From Paratinospora sagittata (taxonomy: Eukaryota; Streptophyta; Magnoliopsida; Ranunculales; Menispermaceae): DNA of 64,000 nucleotides. This document shows, one piece after another, positions 1 to 15,191 of the stretch. The stretch covers positions 6,727,413-6,791,412 of the forward strand of contig CM069598.1 of assembly GCA_035771175.1 (NCBI GenBank). The letters run 5' to 3'. Each line of letters starts with the position of its first letter. Position 1 is the stretch's first letter. The position numbers were made by a program, and so were the translations under genes. A model generated the notes under the pieces. It ran no database searches and was not told the DNA's origin. It worked only from the letters and a program-made list of their open reading frames with translations.

Positions 1-1061
1 CTCCTATAAACTCAGTGGTGGAAACTGTGGATACTGAGGTTGGTAAAACAGATAAAGAAATTGCGAAGGAGAAGAATGGAGGTGGGGATGATGTTGAATG
101 CAAGGAAGTGGAGATAGATGATTGGCTTTATGAGTTTGCTCAATTGTTCCGTACCCATGTGGGCATTGATCCTGACGCCCATATTGATTTGCACGAGCTT
201 GGGATGGAGCTGTGTTCTGAGGCTTTAGAGGAGTCGGTAACGAGTGAAGAGGCACAAAACCTATTTGATATGGCCGCTTCTAAGTTCCAAGAGGTTGCTG
301 CTTTGGCATTCTTTAACTGGGGAAATGTCCACATGTGTGCAGCTCGAAAACGTATTCCTTTGGACGAGTCTGCATCAAAAGATGCGGTCGTAGCCCAGCT
401 ACAAGTAGCTTATGATTGGGTAAGAGAAAAGTATTCCTTAGCTGGGGAGAAGTATGAGGAGGCACTCAGGGTTAAGCCGGATTTCTATGAAGGTTTGCTT
501 GCACTGGGACAGCAACATTTTGAGACTGCAAAGCTTCAATGGTCTTTTGCTGTGGCGAGTAAGATTGATCTGGCAAGTTGGGATCCTACTGAAACCATTA
601 AGCTGTTTGATAGTGCAGAAGAAAAAATGAGAGCTGCGACTGAGATGTGGGAGAAACTGGAGGAGCAGAGGCTTAAGGAACTTGAAGATCCAACATCCAG
701 CAAGAAGGATGACCTTCTGAAGAGAAGGAAGAAACAGGGATCGGATACAGATGGTGTTCCCACTGGAAGTGGCGGCCAGGGGGACATTTCACCAGATGAG
801 GCTGCAGAGCAAGCAGCTGTTATGAGATCTCAGATACATCTATTCTGGGGCAATATGCTTTTTGAGCGCTCTCAAGTAGAATTCAAGCTTGGTTTGGATG
901 GTTGGCAAAAGAACCTGGATGCTGCTGTTGAAAGGTTTAAGCTTGCAGGAGCTTCTGAAGTGGACATTTCAGTTGTTCTGAAGAATCATTGCTCCAATGT
1001 GGATGGGGTGGAAACTGAGGCTAAGAATGTGACAAATGTAAGTGCTGATGTTGTGGCGTAA
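1..1061 (+). CDS. PHOX/CLMP1-type TPR protein, 3' part only
   Basis: The reading frame is open from the first bases of the window to a TAA at 1059-1061, so the gene starts upstream and only about the last 350 residues are here. The visible part matches the C-terminal half of plant proteins with N-terminal TPRs plus a PB1 (Phox/Bem1) domain, the Arabidopsis PHOX family that includes CLMP1 (At1g62390). Recognisable blocks are DDWLYEFAQLFRTHVGIDPD, the conserved FFNWGNVHMCAARKR, and the C-terminal RSQIHLFWGNMLFERSQVE. A basic, acidic-rich linker (KKDDLLKRRKKQG) separates the last two. CLMP1 is reported to act in chloroplast distribution and other PHOX proteins as HSP90/HSP70 co-chaperone-like factors; that role is family knowledge, not visible here. 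The TPR and PB1 domains lie outside the window. No intron is seen in this portion. Confidence 0.9.
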   Translation, partial: PINSVVETVDTEVGKTDKEIAKEKNGGGDDVECKEVEIDDWLYEFAQLFRTHVGIDPDAHIDLHELGMELCSEALEESVTSEEAQNLFDMAASKFQEVAALAFFNWGNVHMCAARKRIPLDESASKDAVVAQLQVAYDWVREKYSLAGEKYEEALRVKPDFYEGLLALGQQHFETAKLQWSFAVASKIDLASWDPTETIKLFDSAEEKMRAATEMWEKLEEQRLKELEDPTSSKKDDLLKRRKKQGSDTDGVPTGSGGQGDISPDEAAEQAAVMRSQIHLFWGNMLFERSQVEFKLGLDGWQKNLDAAVERFKLAGASEVDISVVLKNHCSNVDGVETEAKNVTNVSADVVA

Positions 1062-4000
1062 TCAAATTATAAGGATGATTGCTAGCACACATTGGAAAAG
1101 TGATGTGATGGTAGATGCTCTACATGCTCAGTGGTTCCAATGCAGTTCCTCTGTGTTGGTTCTGTATCCTATCTCGTGGTCATGAAGTTGGACTGGGAAA
1201 GAAAGGGTTCTTGCCATTTTGGCTATTTACTGCAAGTTTTGGGTTGTCAAATGGGGACTTCCCCCCTAAAGAAAAGGAAGAAATGGGTGTTTCAGTACAA
1301 AGGCACATACACTCAAAAGATTTTTTCTGGGAGTTCTTTTGAATGGTTTTAGAGGTGACTTGCTTTATAAACTTGCTTCGAATGCTAATGAGTTTGAGTT
1401 AAATTAACTTCATGTTATTATAATCTAATTTCGTTATTTCACTTGCCAACTCTATCTTTAGTCTTAATTCAGTTCTGGAATCATGAACTATCTGACAACA
1501 ATTATTTTATGTTGAACCTTACATCTCACATTTGTTGGTGTTGACTAGTCTGGTTCTTGAAATGTGTCTGACCTTTCAAGTAGAGGTTTTTGCCCGAGCA
1601 TTTCTTCTAGTGTGGCTTTGTGTCTATTGCAAATTGTTCTTATTATTATTCTATTGAAATGAACCCTTTACGAAACAGTGAACTCTAATATTTTTTGATG
1701 TGAAGAAATATGGAGTTATTGCTAAATGCTGATTGATCATTACCAAAGCATGCTTCCTTACCCCATGATGCTCATAGATGCTTCAAAATTGCAGGCCTGA
1801 TGTTGCATAAATTGATTGATGAACAAACTATTGAGAGTTCTCTAATCTTATAAATGGTATGATGTCTGTGCAAGTATATCATGCAAGATGCTGGAAGACA
1901 TATTATTGGATACTAGTTCTAACCATAAAAATGAATAATGTGTGTGATTATTGATTAGCAGTATGTGCCATGTGGGAACAGTTAGGCTAAACAAAAAGGT
2001 TTTGCTGGTCTTGTTATTGGCTTATAGAAACATGAAAAAACAAGTGAGTAAGTTTGTAATGCTTTATTTTGCTCAGTGTCAGCTGGTTACTTGTATGGAT
2101 TATCAACATGTAATTTCTGAAAGGAGTGAGACATCATTGTTAAATATTTGTGTAATTACCTTGTTATGGGAGAGCGTAGCAAGAGGGGTTTGAGGGAGGA
2201 CCATCCAAGAACATCAATTGGTTGCTTTGTTCCGGTTTTGTGGCTGTCAAATGCTGATCAAATTGCTTTGTTACACTAGGATAATTGGTAGTTCAAATGA
2301 TTTTATTTTTTATTTTTTTAAGAACACGAAACTTTGGTTTATTGAAGAAGTTGCATTCAAGTATCTACTTTTGAGTCTATTAAAGGAAGGCTTTTTTTTT
2401 TTTGGTAGCTTTTTTTTTTGTTTAATAGGGTGACTAGTTGGAAAACTTAAGAACCTTTGTTGTAAACCATCCAAGCAATAGTGTGGAAACAACTGTTGCC
2501 GCCTTAAGGTTTTCAAGCGATTAAGTTTTATGCAATTTTTTATGCTTAGCAAAGTTTCATAGAATCACCAAGTGTGGGTGTAAGGCTTTGTATAGACGTG
2601 AGTCTCGCACATTGAGTTTGCTCTTGTTTTCAAAATTTAGTAGATTCAAAATTTCAAACCCATCAAAAGAGGAATTAGAGCCCGATTGGCAAGGTAAATT
2701 TTTTCTTCCTTGTTTGAGTCTTTGAAAACATGAAAGACTAAAAGCCTAAAATGCTAACAAACATTTTTTGCTTCATATCCACTGCATTGCAAAATGCAAA
2801 TATTTTCTCCCTTTTTTGTCTCTCACTCATTGTTGATTTTATTATTTACTTTTCTTGATTTCTTGCCTTTAGTTGAAAACGTAGAAATTATTTCTTAGCA
2901 GTCTAAGCTGCAGGTTATCACGATGAGTGTAGTTTGCGTTCTATTGATTTCTATTAATTAAATTGTTTGAATGTGTTATTTTGAATCAAATTTTCTTTTT
3001 AATTCAAATTCAATTCGATTGATATCTTTTAAGATTAGGGAAAAGTGTGATGGAAGCTGGCTGCCGGTAATGTGAGGGTACTAGGGCATGCAAGTGTCTA
3101 GTTAGGACTAACTTTGTAAGGGTCATTTCTGCAAGAGCGTATGTTAGTTGTTTCCTTGTTCCAGATGAGTTTCCTGTGTTGTTTTTGATTTCTGATAAGC
3201 AAAATAATAGATCAAAGCTTTTAATGTCACTGCATTGAGGTTGCTTTTGGATTAACTACAGTGATTAGGAAATTGCTTCAATAGGGTCGTCTGCTTCGGA
3301 GACACCTTTTTATTGTGATTCTCTTCTTAGGAAGAGCATCAATGTGTATAGACTTTGAAGGCTGGACCAAAACGTTATGCTCTCAATTTGCTCTCTTGTT
3401 ATTTATTTTATTTATTATTCAATTATTTATTTATTTTTGTGGTTATGGTTAAAGAGGTATTCCATTGATCCCCTGCCTTCAATACCAACTTTTGAGCCTC
3501 AAAAGTTTGGTCAGCATAATTCCTCAAAAAGTGGGGTATGGTCCTTCAATTGGTGCATCTCTCTTTATTGCATGTTTATGCTTGACAATCTAAACATAAG
3601 GGGCAAAACTTTGTTGATAAACTGCACCACATACAAATGAAATGCTGATTTGATGACCATCTTACTCATTGTTCCTTCCCTTTGCATTTTCTTTCTTCTT
3701 TAATGCCCTAATTGTTTTTTGACGAGCAGCTCTATGATTGACATTCTTTATAAGAGTGGTTGTGCTAGCTCTTCATTTTTTGGGTGGTACACCTTTGGGG
3801 ATGTATGTGCAGTGGGATTTGATTGTGGAGAAAATAGAACCTTGGTGGTCACACATGTGGCTATTTGAAGAGATTGGTTTGGCTACTAGGTTCCTTACAT
3901 AACCATGGAGGTGGTTGTGAACTGTGAAGATCTTTATGACATTACTTTAAACCTTGTTTGCATTTAAGTGCGACTTCAATAGGTTCAAGGAGTATGTGAC

Positions 4001-6850
4001 TGGTGGTCCATTTGTATGCTATTATCTATTAGTTGTAACCATAACCATTCCTTTCTTGTTTAATGAATCTTGTTCTCATCAAGAAAGAGAAACAACTATA
4101 ATATCTGTGGTAAAGGGGGCCTAGTGACAGCTGGGGGAACAACGAGTCCTTGGTCATTGTCATGAATTAGCCAAATGGATAACATGAAGTAGGTCGCTCG
4201 CTTCAAGGTTTATACTCTTCAAAAAATTAAGTTTCACAGCTTAGTCATGCAATACATTTTTACTATGACAAGTACCCTTGCAATCAACAACTCTTCCCAG
4301 GTTAAAGCAAAGTCACTCATGGTTCACCATAGGACCTAATTTACTGTTAATAATAACGTAGTCAGATAGATTGGAGGAGAAAGGTTTAGGAGACTTTGGT
4401 TTCTTGGTTTCTGCTTGCATCTGGAAATTGCTGGAGATTAGATATATTATGTAGGATTCACATTAGTTTCTTCTGGAATGGATCTATGTATCTGTATGTA
4501 CACGTACATATTTGATAGGAAATAGAATGGATATGTTGATTGCAGGCTTGTGCAACTAACTGAACACTGTATTCCTGATCAATTCATCATGGATTCTCTT
4601 CCTATGTTTTTTGTTTTCTGTTCTCCCTTTTCTTGTTTTGATATTACTGTATTTGTCAAATGTTTAGTGCATTCCCCTTTACTAAAGAAGAAAAGTTAAC
4701 GTTTGATATGCGCTTGCTGTCTTTATTGTCAGATACTCTTAGATAAGTAAGCAAAATAATCTATCTATATATATAAGGAAAAAAAAAGAGAAAGGAGAGG
4801 GAAGAAAGTTTTAGATTTCTCAAAGATAACTATTGAATGGAAAGTTATTTGATGCAAAAGTTGTGTTATAATTTTTTTTAGTTGGTTGTAATGGGGAATC
4901 TGATCAAAAGAAGTAATGATCATAATCTTTTGTAATGTTGAGGAATACATGCCATTCCTGCTTAAGAAATTTTTATCTTTAAATTTCTCTTTCAACATTT
5001 TTATAATTAAGCTTAACTAATCCATGACTTCCCATATAGAGGAATCTGTATCTTTCATTAGTAACAAATGCAATTGGCTAGCCGCCCTGCACTTGCAATT
5101 TTATAACATGGGAATACAATCTGCTTGGACCCTTTGCGAATCTTTACAGGATTAGAAAGTAAAAGTATTCAGCAATTGTTTGGATGAGGAATGCTGTATT
5201 ATTTTTTTGTAGATAGCATCCTTGGTGTTGCAGTGATGTCATGTAGCAACTATGTGGAAGTTGCCTGTTATTATCCTGCATTATACAATTCTATTATATT
5301 AAATTCTTTAATATTTTCAAGGGTAGATGTCAAAGATAACATATGACCCAGAGACCAGAGACTAGAGAGAAAAAATTGTTGTATAATTAATATTGGATTA
5401 GTCACTGATTTGGACTCTTTTCTTGTCTTCCACTAGCCAAACCAAGTAACACCTAGGGGCAACTCAGACACTGAAGAATTAGAAACTTGAGCTCACCTAC
5501 CTCATAAACAAAACTTTCCTGTCAAAAGGGTTTATAGCTTCAGATCTAGTGAACCTTTGTGAAATACTCAATTGAATTGTTTATAGTAAATATGATAATT
5601 GTTTCAAAACTCAAGGAGACCCAGTATGACTGAAATGTTTAACAAGTCAATATCTGTCAGACATTTGATTGGAGAGTCTCTTATATTATAATCAAATATC
5701 AACTTATTTTTATCATCATGATTTGATTGAGTTAGGTAAGTTTTCTAAATGGTTGGTTTTGAAGGTAAGAAGATTAGTACAAGCCCTTGAATGCTACTTA
5801 TTGTAAATTGAGGAAATGGTTGGAAGATTTGAATGGTTATGAGCACAGCTGCAAGAATCTAAAGCAGAAGCAACATGCTGATGTAAATCTTACTAATTGG
5901 TCCATCCAAACAGGTCTTTAATGGAGCAAAAATCCAGTGTCTCCTGTGTTGTCAACACCATTATCTTTCCAGATTGATGACCTGTACTACTACAGTAATA
6001 GCCCAGTAAATGCCATTGCAGATCTTGTAAAAAGGAAAAAAAAAAATTGTTTCTGGATATGAAACATTGGAAATCAAAATGGGCCCTGAAAAAAAAAAAA
6101 AAAAACAATTTACTTTAGCAATTTGATTTTGATCAGAAGGTTCTTAGGCGTCGGCAGCAAAATGTAACAGAAAAAAAAAATTATGTAAAAGAAGAAAAGA
6201 AACAAAAGTGTGAATATATATTAAGAATGATATGGTTTCCTGTGTAGGATAAAATTTAAGATTACTAGAAACCAATATTCTGTTGGTTTAGTGGCTCGGG
6301 GCTGTGTCAGGAAACGAGTTTAGGAGAGGAATTCTCTTTCTCTGTCACTTTTAGTATACTTCTTTGGTCAGTGGTGTGGAGAAGGGAAAAAGCACGTGCA
6401 ATATACACTAATAAAAAAACACAATAAAAATAAAAGAAAATGCTATTCAAAACCTTTGTATTTTCTTTATTTAATATTTTGATAGGTTTATAGTTTTTGA
6501 ACTTAAGGTAGGTAACTTAACCATTACAAGGATTATAACTGAATGAATCAGTCAAAACCTAACATTTTGGGCTTAGTAGGGTCTACTCACCACCTACCCT
6601 TTTTCTTCTTCATTTCTGTAGTTGGGTATATGTTCATACATGGGAGGTGGATGTTCACTGTTCCATCAAATTGGTCCTACCCAATTTTGACCTACCACCT
6701 CAAAATCTTTAATTTTTTTTCTCATGTTCATGACCAAATGCACACTTTAACTGCAGACTATTCAAAAGGGTCCTTGATAGTTTACGATCTCATATCTTTA
6801 TTGCTTTTCTAACTACAAGGGAGATTTTAGCTGTCATGTCCATCTATTCT
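1062..6850. other. 3' UTR and intergenic DNA, no gene seen
   Basis: The first few hundred bases are probably the 3' UTR of the PHOX-type gene. The rest is AT-rich with homopolymer runs (for example A-runs near 6090) and only short unconserved open frames. I found no coding sequence, tRNA or structured RNA. Confidence 0.5.
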
Positions 6851-7110
6851 ACTTACCTTGGACTCAGTTTGGGTATAAATATCGGATACGAGTACATATC
6901 TAAAAGTCTGATTTATTCATTTTAAGATACATGGATTAGACTATATTATACGTTATTGTTTCCTTCTTTTTTTTTTCTTCTTTTTCACTTATTTATTATT
7001 TGTTTAAAGTATCGGACACATATTTCATACTTATGTCATATCATAAAGTGTCGGACGTGGGTATGTCGGGTTAAAATAAAAGGTCCCGATAACTTAGATG
7101 TCCATTAGAT
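6851..7110 (+). repeat. Dispersed repeat, copy A
   Basis: This segment shares its ordered blocks with 54050-54420: an opening ACCT-GACTC-GGGTATA block, a 'cggatacgagtacatat' type block, a T-rich middle, and an AAGTGTC-GGAC-GTATGTCGG closing block. The two copies are in the same orientation and differ in the length of the T-rich middle. The family is not identified; it looks like an old non-autonomous dispersed element. Confidence 0.5.
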
Positions 7111-7521
7111 ATATATAAATTTTATATTGTTTGTAAATATTTAGAACAATTATATATTTAAATTTAGTGAACAATTTTGATCTTTTTTAGGTAAAAAGAG
7201 ACAGTAAAACCCATTTCCATTCAAGTTTGGTAATATTACATTATAACATGAAGGAAGAAGGAGTCAAGAGTCATCATACATAGTAAAAAAGTAAGTACAC
7301 TGCCTCAGTACTAGGTACTAGGTAAAGCTTCATTTTTTTTTTCTACATTGTACCAAACCAAGCACCACAAGATCCTAACTTCATAATTCTCATCAAGCCC
7401 AAACACTACAAACCACATGAAAAGAGACCAAATATAGAGATGCTTAATTAGTAACACAGACCCACATATTATATATATTATATTTTTGTCAATTTTCTCT
7501 CTTTGGAAGTTCTCTTCTTAA

Positions 7522-9003
<1,482 letters not shown>

Positions 9004-9143
9004 TCAGAAGCTTAAAACAAGAAGAAGGAGAAGAAGAAGGAAATTTAGAGTTGTGTGTGTATAGAAAATAAGCTTTCTTCTTACTGATCTTAAGAGATTT
9101 TTCTAATGGTGTTGTGGGTGGTAGTACTGGCTAAATGGGTGTG

Positions 9144-9151
9144 AATTTATA
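9144..9151 (-). promoter_or_regulatory. TATA box of the ACC oxidase gene
   Basis: TATAAATT on the minus strand lies about 160 bp upstream of the ACO start codon. That spacing fits a plant core promoter with a leader of roughly 130 nt. Confidence 0.6.
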
Positions 9152-12100
9152 GGCGTTTTGAGAAGTCATTTAAACAAGAAAGATAAAAACACTGAAGAGG
9201 GGCGGTGAAGGGTGTGGGGCTCATTTGTCACTCCCATTGAGCGTGGGAAACAAGTTTTGTGGCACAAGTATGGGATCTAATCATGCTGGGACCCAATATT
9301 TTTTTCCCATATGCTTTTGCTATATTGAGATCTGTAAGCTGTCTCACCTCTATCCTGACATGGCAATTGCGCACAAGGAGTCACAGTAGATCCCCTGTGG
9401 CCAGCCTCATAGAGGATCCACTGCTATATATAATTTGCTCTTTAATTTGCTGATCATGGAGCCAGTACTACTACTGGGCCACTGAACCAGGTCCCTCTTA
9501 TATATCATCTCTCTTTCTTCTTTCAGTCAATCTTGGATTTTTTTTTTCTTTCTTTGGATTTTTTTTTTATTAATTTAATGCAAGACCTAGGAAGCTGCCT
9601 CTTCTTCTAGAATATGATATATGACCCAATATTTTTTTGTCAAGGGTCTGTATATATTTACTTAATGTACAAACTTTTTTAACTTCTGGATTATGTTTGA
9701 AATTTCAAAACTCTCTAATCTTTCACTTTTTTTTTAAGACAACATTAGTAGAGTGGTTGAATCCCTTTTACTTGTGCTTTTGCGTAAATGCTTTTCATTT
9801 TTAGTTTCCTAAACTGTTGTCTCTTTCTTTCTCTCTATCTTTTTTTTTTTTTTCCTTCCTTCCTGAAATATTCAACGTGAGTACTAACCACGACAACGAG
9901 ATAATCTAACTATTCTAATCAATATTTTATCGACACGAAAGCAAGAGATTAGTGGGATGATTGGTACATAATAAGATTCTTGGAGTTGAAGTTTATTCTT
10001 TACTAATAAATCAAAATAAAAGTGGATGGAGACATTAATCCTAATCACTGTTAACCAAACTATCAATGACAGTAAGTATTACAAGGAAAAAACAAACTTA
10101 AGGGAAGTTCCAAAAGTGTGTGGATTTGAATTGAATTGAAAGGGATTGACTCTGACAAAATTCTCTCCTCTTTAACAAATTATTTGAATTCCCAATCCAT
10201 ATCTCTCAGTAAAAATCTCACTAGATGCCAATCTTCTAGTTGGTGTTTTTTATTTAAATACAAGCTTGAATGAGATAACTCTTTTTTGTGAAGTAGACAT
10301 CAAACTCCATTTTATTTAATGTTCTTCTACTACTTCTTCTTCTTTCTTGTTCTTCTTTTCTGGTGAGCACTTGCAGATTCACTAATTAGCATCTCATGCT
10401 CTCCTTTTTATTATTTTAGTGAATAAGAGTGCTTTGAGATATCACAAAAAAGGTGCCCTTTCTAAGCATTTATATTTGGTGATGAGGTCCCCCACTTCTT
10501 TTGCTTCTTACCCAAAAATTGAAAACAAAAGAAGAAGCAATGATATAATCAACTAAAAGTTGGGTCTTCAAGCATGAAATTGGAAGTTGATGTGCCATAG
10601 GAATCCAAGGAGGCTCTTGGCAGCAAGATAAAGAAGAATAGGTTAAAAGGGGAGCTCACTGTGCATGAAGCACCAGCCTCCTATGTTGGGTCTCAAGGAA
10701 GGATCAGACCACTTTTAGATTTATATATTGCACGTAACCTTACTTTGAATCACAGGAGATTATTTCTCCGTCACAAATACGTGACCACTACATAATCACA
10801 CTTACCGTTGCGACAAAGCTTTGAAGGATAAGTCCCAAAAAAAAAAAAAAAAAAAGATGGTATTGATATGTCAAAAGGCCAAAGTTTCCAAAATAGTTTT
10901 AAGTGGGGGGCACAAACTCAAATTTTGGTTGGAGTCCCAACTCTGCCCGGTGGGCATCTATTAAAGTTTGTGTTCATTTATTAGTTACCTTGCTTTTATC
11001 AGTCATTCCTACTTTCCTTAATTGGTGGGGCTTCTGCTGGGATTACATGTAATCCAAGTTGCAAATTAAAACCCTTCTCAATCATCTTCTTGGCTCATTG
11101 GTTCAAGAATTTTCCTTAACAGTTGTTCTTCATTTTGATATCATTTTCAGTGCTGACTACTATACCTTATGTTAATTAAGGTCAAATATTTCTAATCACT
11201 ATCAGGATGATTAATTATATAGTTCTGTCTCTCTTTCTTTTAAAAAAAAGAAAAGAAAAGAAATTGTTTAAAGAGCTGTAGAGGCTTCATGTGGGAAGCA
11301 CATGGCACCTATTCAAAAATGTCAGGATGTTGGGTTATTGGGCTATAATCTGATGACAAGGGCAATAATTTGAACAGTGTTGTCTCTGCTGAATGCACCT
11401 ATCTCTGCTCTTTCTCTATGGCAGAGCTTCCTATCTCACAGTATCATGCACAATTATAGATACAAACACACCCATGCCAATACACACAAAATGGTTCAAG
11501 AATGGTAATCCTATTAATTAAAAAGTCACTCCAAAAAGAAATAGACCACAAAGAGACCAACTTGGCCAACATGGTGTGTCCATATCAAAGGGAGAAAGTG
11601 AGAAGGGACATGTATTAGATAAACTCAATTTTTGAGCATATACCCAATTTTTGTGTCTGCCCCTAGTGCATGTACAGAGTCCTATTATATTGAATTATGC
11701 TGTAGGTGGAACTAATTCCCTAACCCTTTTTTTAGATACATCTTAATCTATAGACTATACTTATTTTATAAAACCCACTAGACATATAGGATTGTATTTT
11801 ATTTTTTTAATTAAAAAGGGAGAATTCCTTGATATCACTTGAGAGGAAGTCATGATGTGATTACAAATTTAAGGTTGGTTGTATATCTATAGTACCAAAT
11901 TCTATAAACTTGGCGGTTTAAAGTAGAAAGCGTCTTCTTCAGACATATAGCATCAATGAAAACAGAGAGTATCTATCATATCGACAATAATGACTAGAAA
12001 TATCCGTATCAAGTTGGAGCAATATTTGAATGAGTCGATGAACATAGTATAAACGACATTCTCAAATCTTTTTGGTCTTTTCTTGCTTTAAAAAATATGT

Positions 12101-14413
12101 GGTTGGAAGAGGGCAAAGAGTTAGTTTGCATGTATATCTGGTGAGGGTAGAGATCGATGGTTGTAGTGGTGGTCCTAAAGTTCAATTTCAATAATCTTCC
12201 AAGTTCTATTACAAAAATGTGATATCTTCGAGCATGAAAAGCTGGAATCAAAGGTGACAAGGGTTTTGTCATAGGGCAATCAACATCGTATTTAAAGAAT
12301 ATTAATGGCGAAGGAAAATGAAGGTAGAAGATGAGAGGAGGGTTCGACAGTTAGAAGTTGTATATCATACCACAACTCATTATTTAAACCAGACGAAGGT
12401 CTGTAAGTAAAATAATTACTTATAAAATTTGAGGCATATGTTAGAATTCACATTCATTTTTTTTTGTTTTTTTGAGAAATCACATCATGACTTTCAATAG
12501 TTTTGAACAAGTTGAACATTGAATCTAATCTTCTTCTATACTTTTAATAAACTTTCACACGCTACAGACTAATTGAGTATTAGTTTTAATTTTTATGCTT
12601 TATAAAAATGTTAAAAAAAAGGTATTTAATGCAAAATGAACCCAAAATACAAACTAGGCTCGGTCACTTACACTATTATTATTTTTTTATCACCTAAGCC
12701 TAATTTGTATTTTGAGTTTGATTTTCGGTTGATTTAGCATTACCCAAAAAAAAAAAAGCACTGACCCAATTCATTTTTTACACTTCAAACAAACCCCAAA
12801 TGATATATTAAGATGGATATATATATAATTAATAACATATATATTGGATGTGACCAGAGAGTATAATCTTGTATATATATATCATCATAAAGCAATAAAG
12901 CAAAGAGATTAAGTGGTGCACTCGTGACCCTTGGCTCCCGCGCGCGTGCTGATAAAATGTGTCATTTAACACGACACGAGGGTCGTACGTGCATGCACAA
13001 AAGAAATATAAGGCTAGCTATAAGCGTGGCCATTACCAAAAATCATTTAATTTTGAGATCTTACAACTTTATGAAAAGGAGTTCAAAGCCAGTTCTCTTT
13101 GCGGCGTGTTATATATTATTATTGCAAGTGCGCATTCTAATGATAATTATTTTTTATTTAGTCACAATATTCATTATTAGCTACATTATCCAATCAAGAA
13201 GATCTAAGTTGCAGATATGATCATTAGCTTGTCGCATCGATAGAAATAGCATTGCACTGTATAAAGTGTTCGCACACTAACTCTAATGCGGGCATTATTT
13301 ATTTCTCATACATATATATACTTATTAATGGTAACTTGACGTGTATTAATTCTAACTTGTATGTTATAACTTTTGGGTGAAATAGTTTATATTAGTAGTA
13401 CTTTTATACAATTGGTACTTGTTTTTTTTTTATATTTCTAATATTTATAAGATAAAAATTATATAAAGATAGCCAACGAGCCGTTGACCCGATAATTGAG
13501 AGTGCGAGAGGTTAACCGAGGGGACGAGAGTTCAAGTATGCGTTAGAACTATTTTAAAATTTTAATCCAGTATATCAAACTATTTGGGTAGCATTTGAAT
13601 CTAATTTTTCTGATAAGTTTGAACATATATATTCATTTCATAGTTTAATTGGAAGATAGTTTTAATAGTATATAATCCAAACTCTAATTAACAAAGCTGG
13701 TGACCAGTAATAACGATATTAATTTCTAGGCCATAAGGGCACTAAGATATGTTGTCATATATAAAATGAAACTCACATGCCAGACTATGGTGACGCATGA
13801 ATATTCAAATGGAAATGAAGCAAAGACAGCTGCAGAGAGCAAAGATGCAAGATGCCAAATACAGCCATCATGGCCCCAGCTATAATTTTGAGTCTTTTGC
13901 TTTGATATATATATATATGTATATAATGTACATAGGAATCTATGTTGCAACCAATAATAAAATATTGATTCTTCAAATTAATGTTGGACGTGCATGGGCA
14001 TCACCATGCATACTTTTACAAAATTAAAGATATACACCTTCAATTACTTTTATATTATATCTTAATTAAAGTGCCTTTTGTTGATATTAATAATTACCAC
14101 TTCAAAGTATATATATATATATAAATTTATTAGCAGCTAGGTACCTTGTTTCAGTGAATCAATACCTATATATGGAATATTTTAATAATTATAGGTAACA
14201 ATGGAATATTTTTCCCTCCTGCTTGATATCATCATGTGTTTCTTAAAAGTTGGTCTTCAACACAAATTTAGCTTATTAGCTATCTAGTCTTATTCGTTTC
14301 ATTATTAGAAGGTTGTGTGTTTGTCGCATGTTATGAATTAGCTATATTAATTACTAATACCATCTTCTTCTTTAGTAATAAAATAAATATACAAGTTTAA
14401 TCAAGGGTCGTAG

Positions 14414-14450
<37 letters not shown>

Positions 14451-14954
14451 TCTTGAAAAAAGTCAAGCTTTTAAAACCTTATGATTATTTTCATTGTATA
14501 AGTAATATAAATATTTGTAGCAACGTTTCCTTACAAGAGACATAATGATTAAAAATATAATTCTTATTGTCATTACTAACAGGGAAAGTATAATGTGAAA
14601 AGAAATAATTGATATTATTAAGTCAACTACCATATATATATATGCTCCCCCTCATAAAACAAATGTCTTCAAATCTTAGGGTCCCCACTTCTATATTCAC
14701 TAATAATTAATTCCATAATCTCACTTTTTTCCATATTATATAATATATTGTCACCGAAAGGCCAATGCATTATAATTTTCCTTTTAATATATATATATAT
14801 ATCTCATTCCTTCCCTTGGGCTCCACCATGCCCCGTGCGGTTTGAGCCATGCAAAATGAGCAAGTTGAACCTTCTCTTGAATCTCAAGCAATCTGAAAAT
14901 AAAAACCAAAGTTAATTAAAAGTTAATAGTTAGGCTGCTTTAATAATCACCAAG
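9152..14954. other. Gene-poor intergenic stretch, left part
   Basis: The ACO promoter occupies the first part. The remainder is AT-rich with poly-A, poly-T and TA runs (for example 14416-14449). I scanned for tRNA boxes and familiar miRNA sequences and recognised none. The short open frames have no conserved motif. Confidence 0.45.
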
Positions 14955-15191
14955 GACTCGTTCGGTGCAATTGGATGTGATAAGATTTTTTTTTTGTTTC
15001 AAACTCATATTTAGTTGTCGATCAAAATAAGATTTAAAATAATTTTATCTTTATTTTTATTTTATTGTAATAAAATAAAATAATGATGACCCAAATGAGG
15101 ATTATTTTTATTTTATTATAATGGGTTTTATATTTTTTGTATTTTGTATTTTTTAATTGTTTAATACCAATTACATACCAACCAAAAGCTC
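14955..15191. mobile_element. MITE-like element
   Basis: The segment opens with CGTTCGGTGCAATTGGATGT and closes with the related inverted text CAATTACATACCAACCAAAAG, around an AT-rich, self-complementary interior. This is the look of a small non-autonomous DNA transposon. The termini match imperfectly and no clean target-site duplication was found, so family and exact ends are uncertain. Confidence 0.4.

Noticed and set aside
11270..11460. Possible microRNA hairpin
   Set aside because: Short complementary words exist, but no stem of the needed length and no known miRNA sequence was found.
13797..14027. Overlapping 60-76 codon frames on both strands
   Set aside because: They include TA-repeat translation and no recognisable domain.
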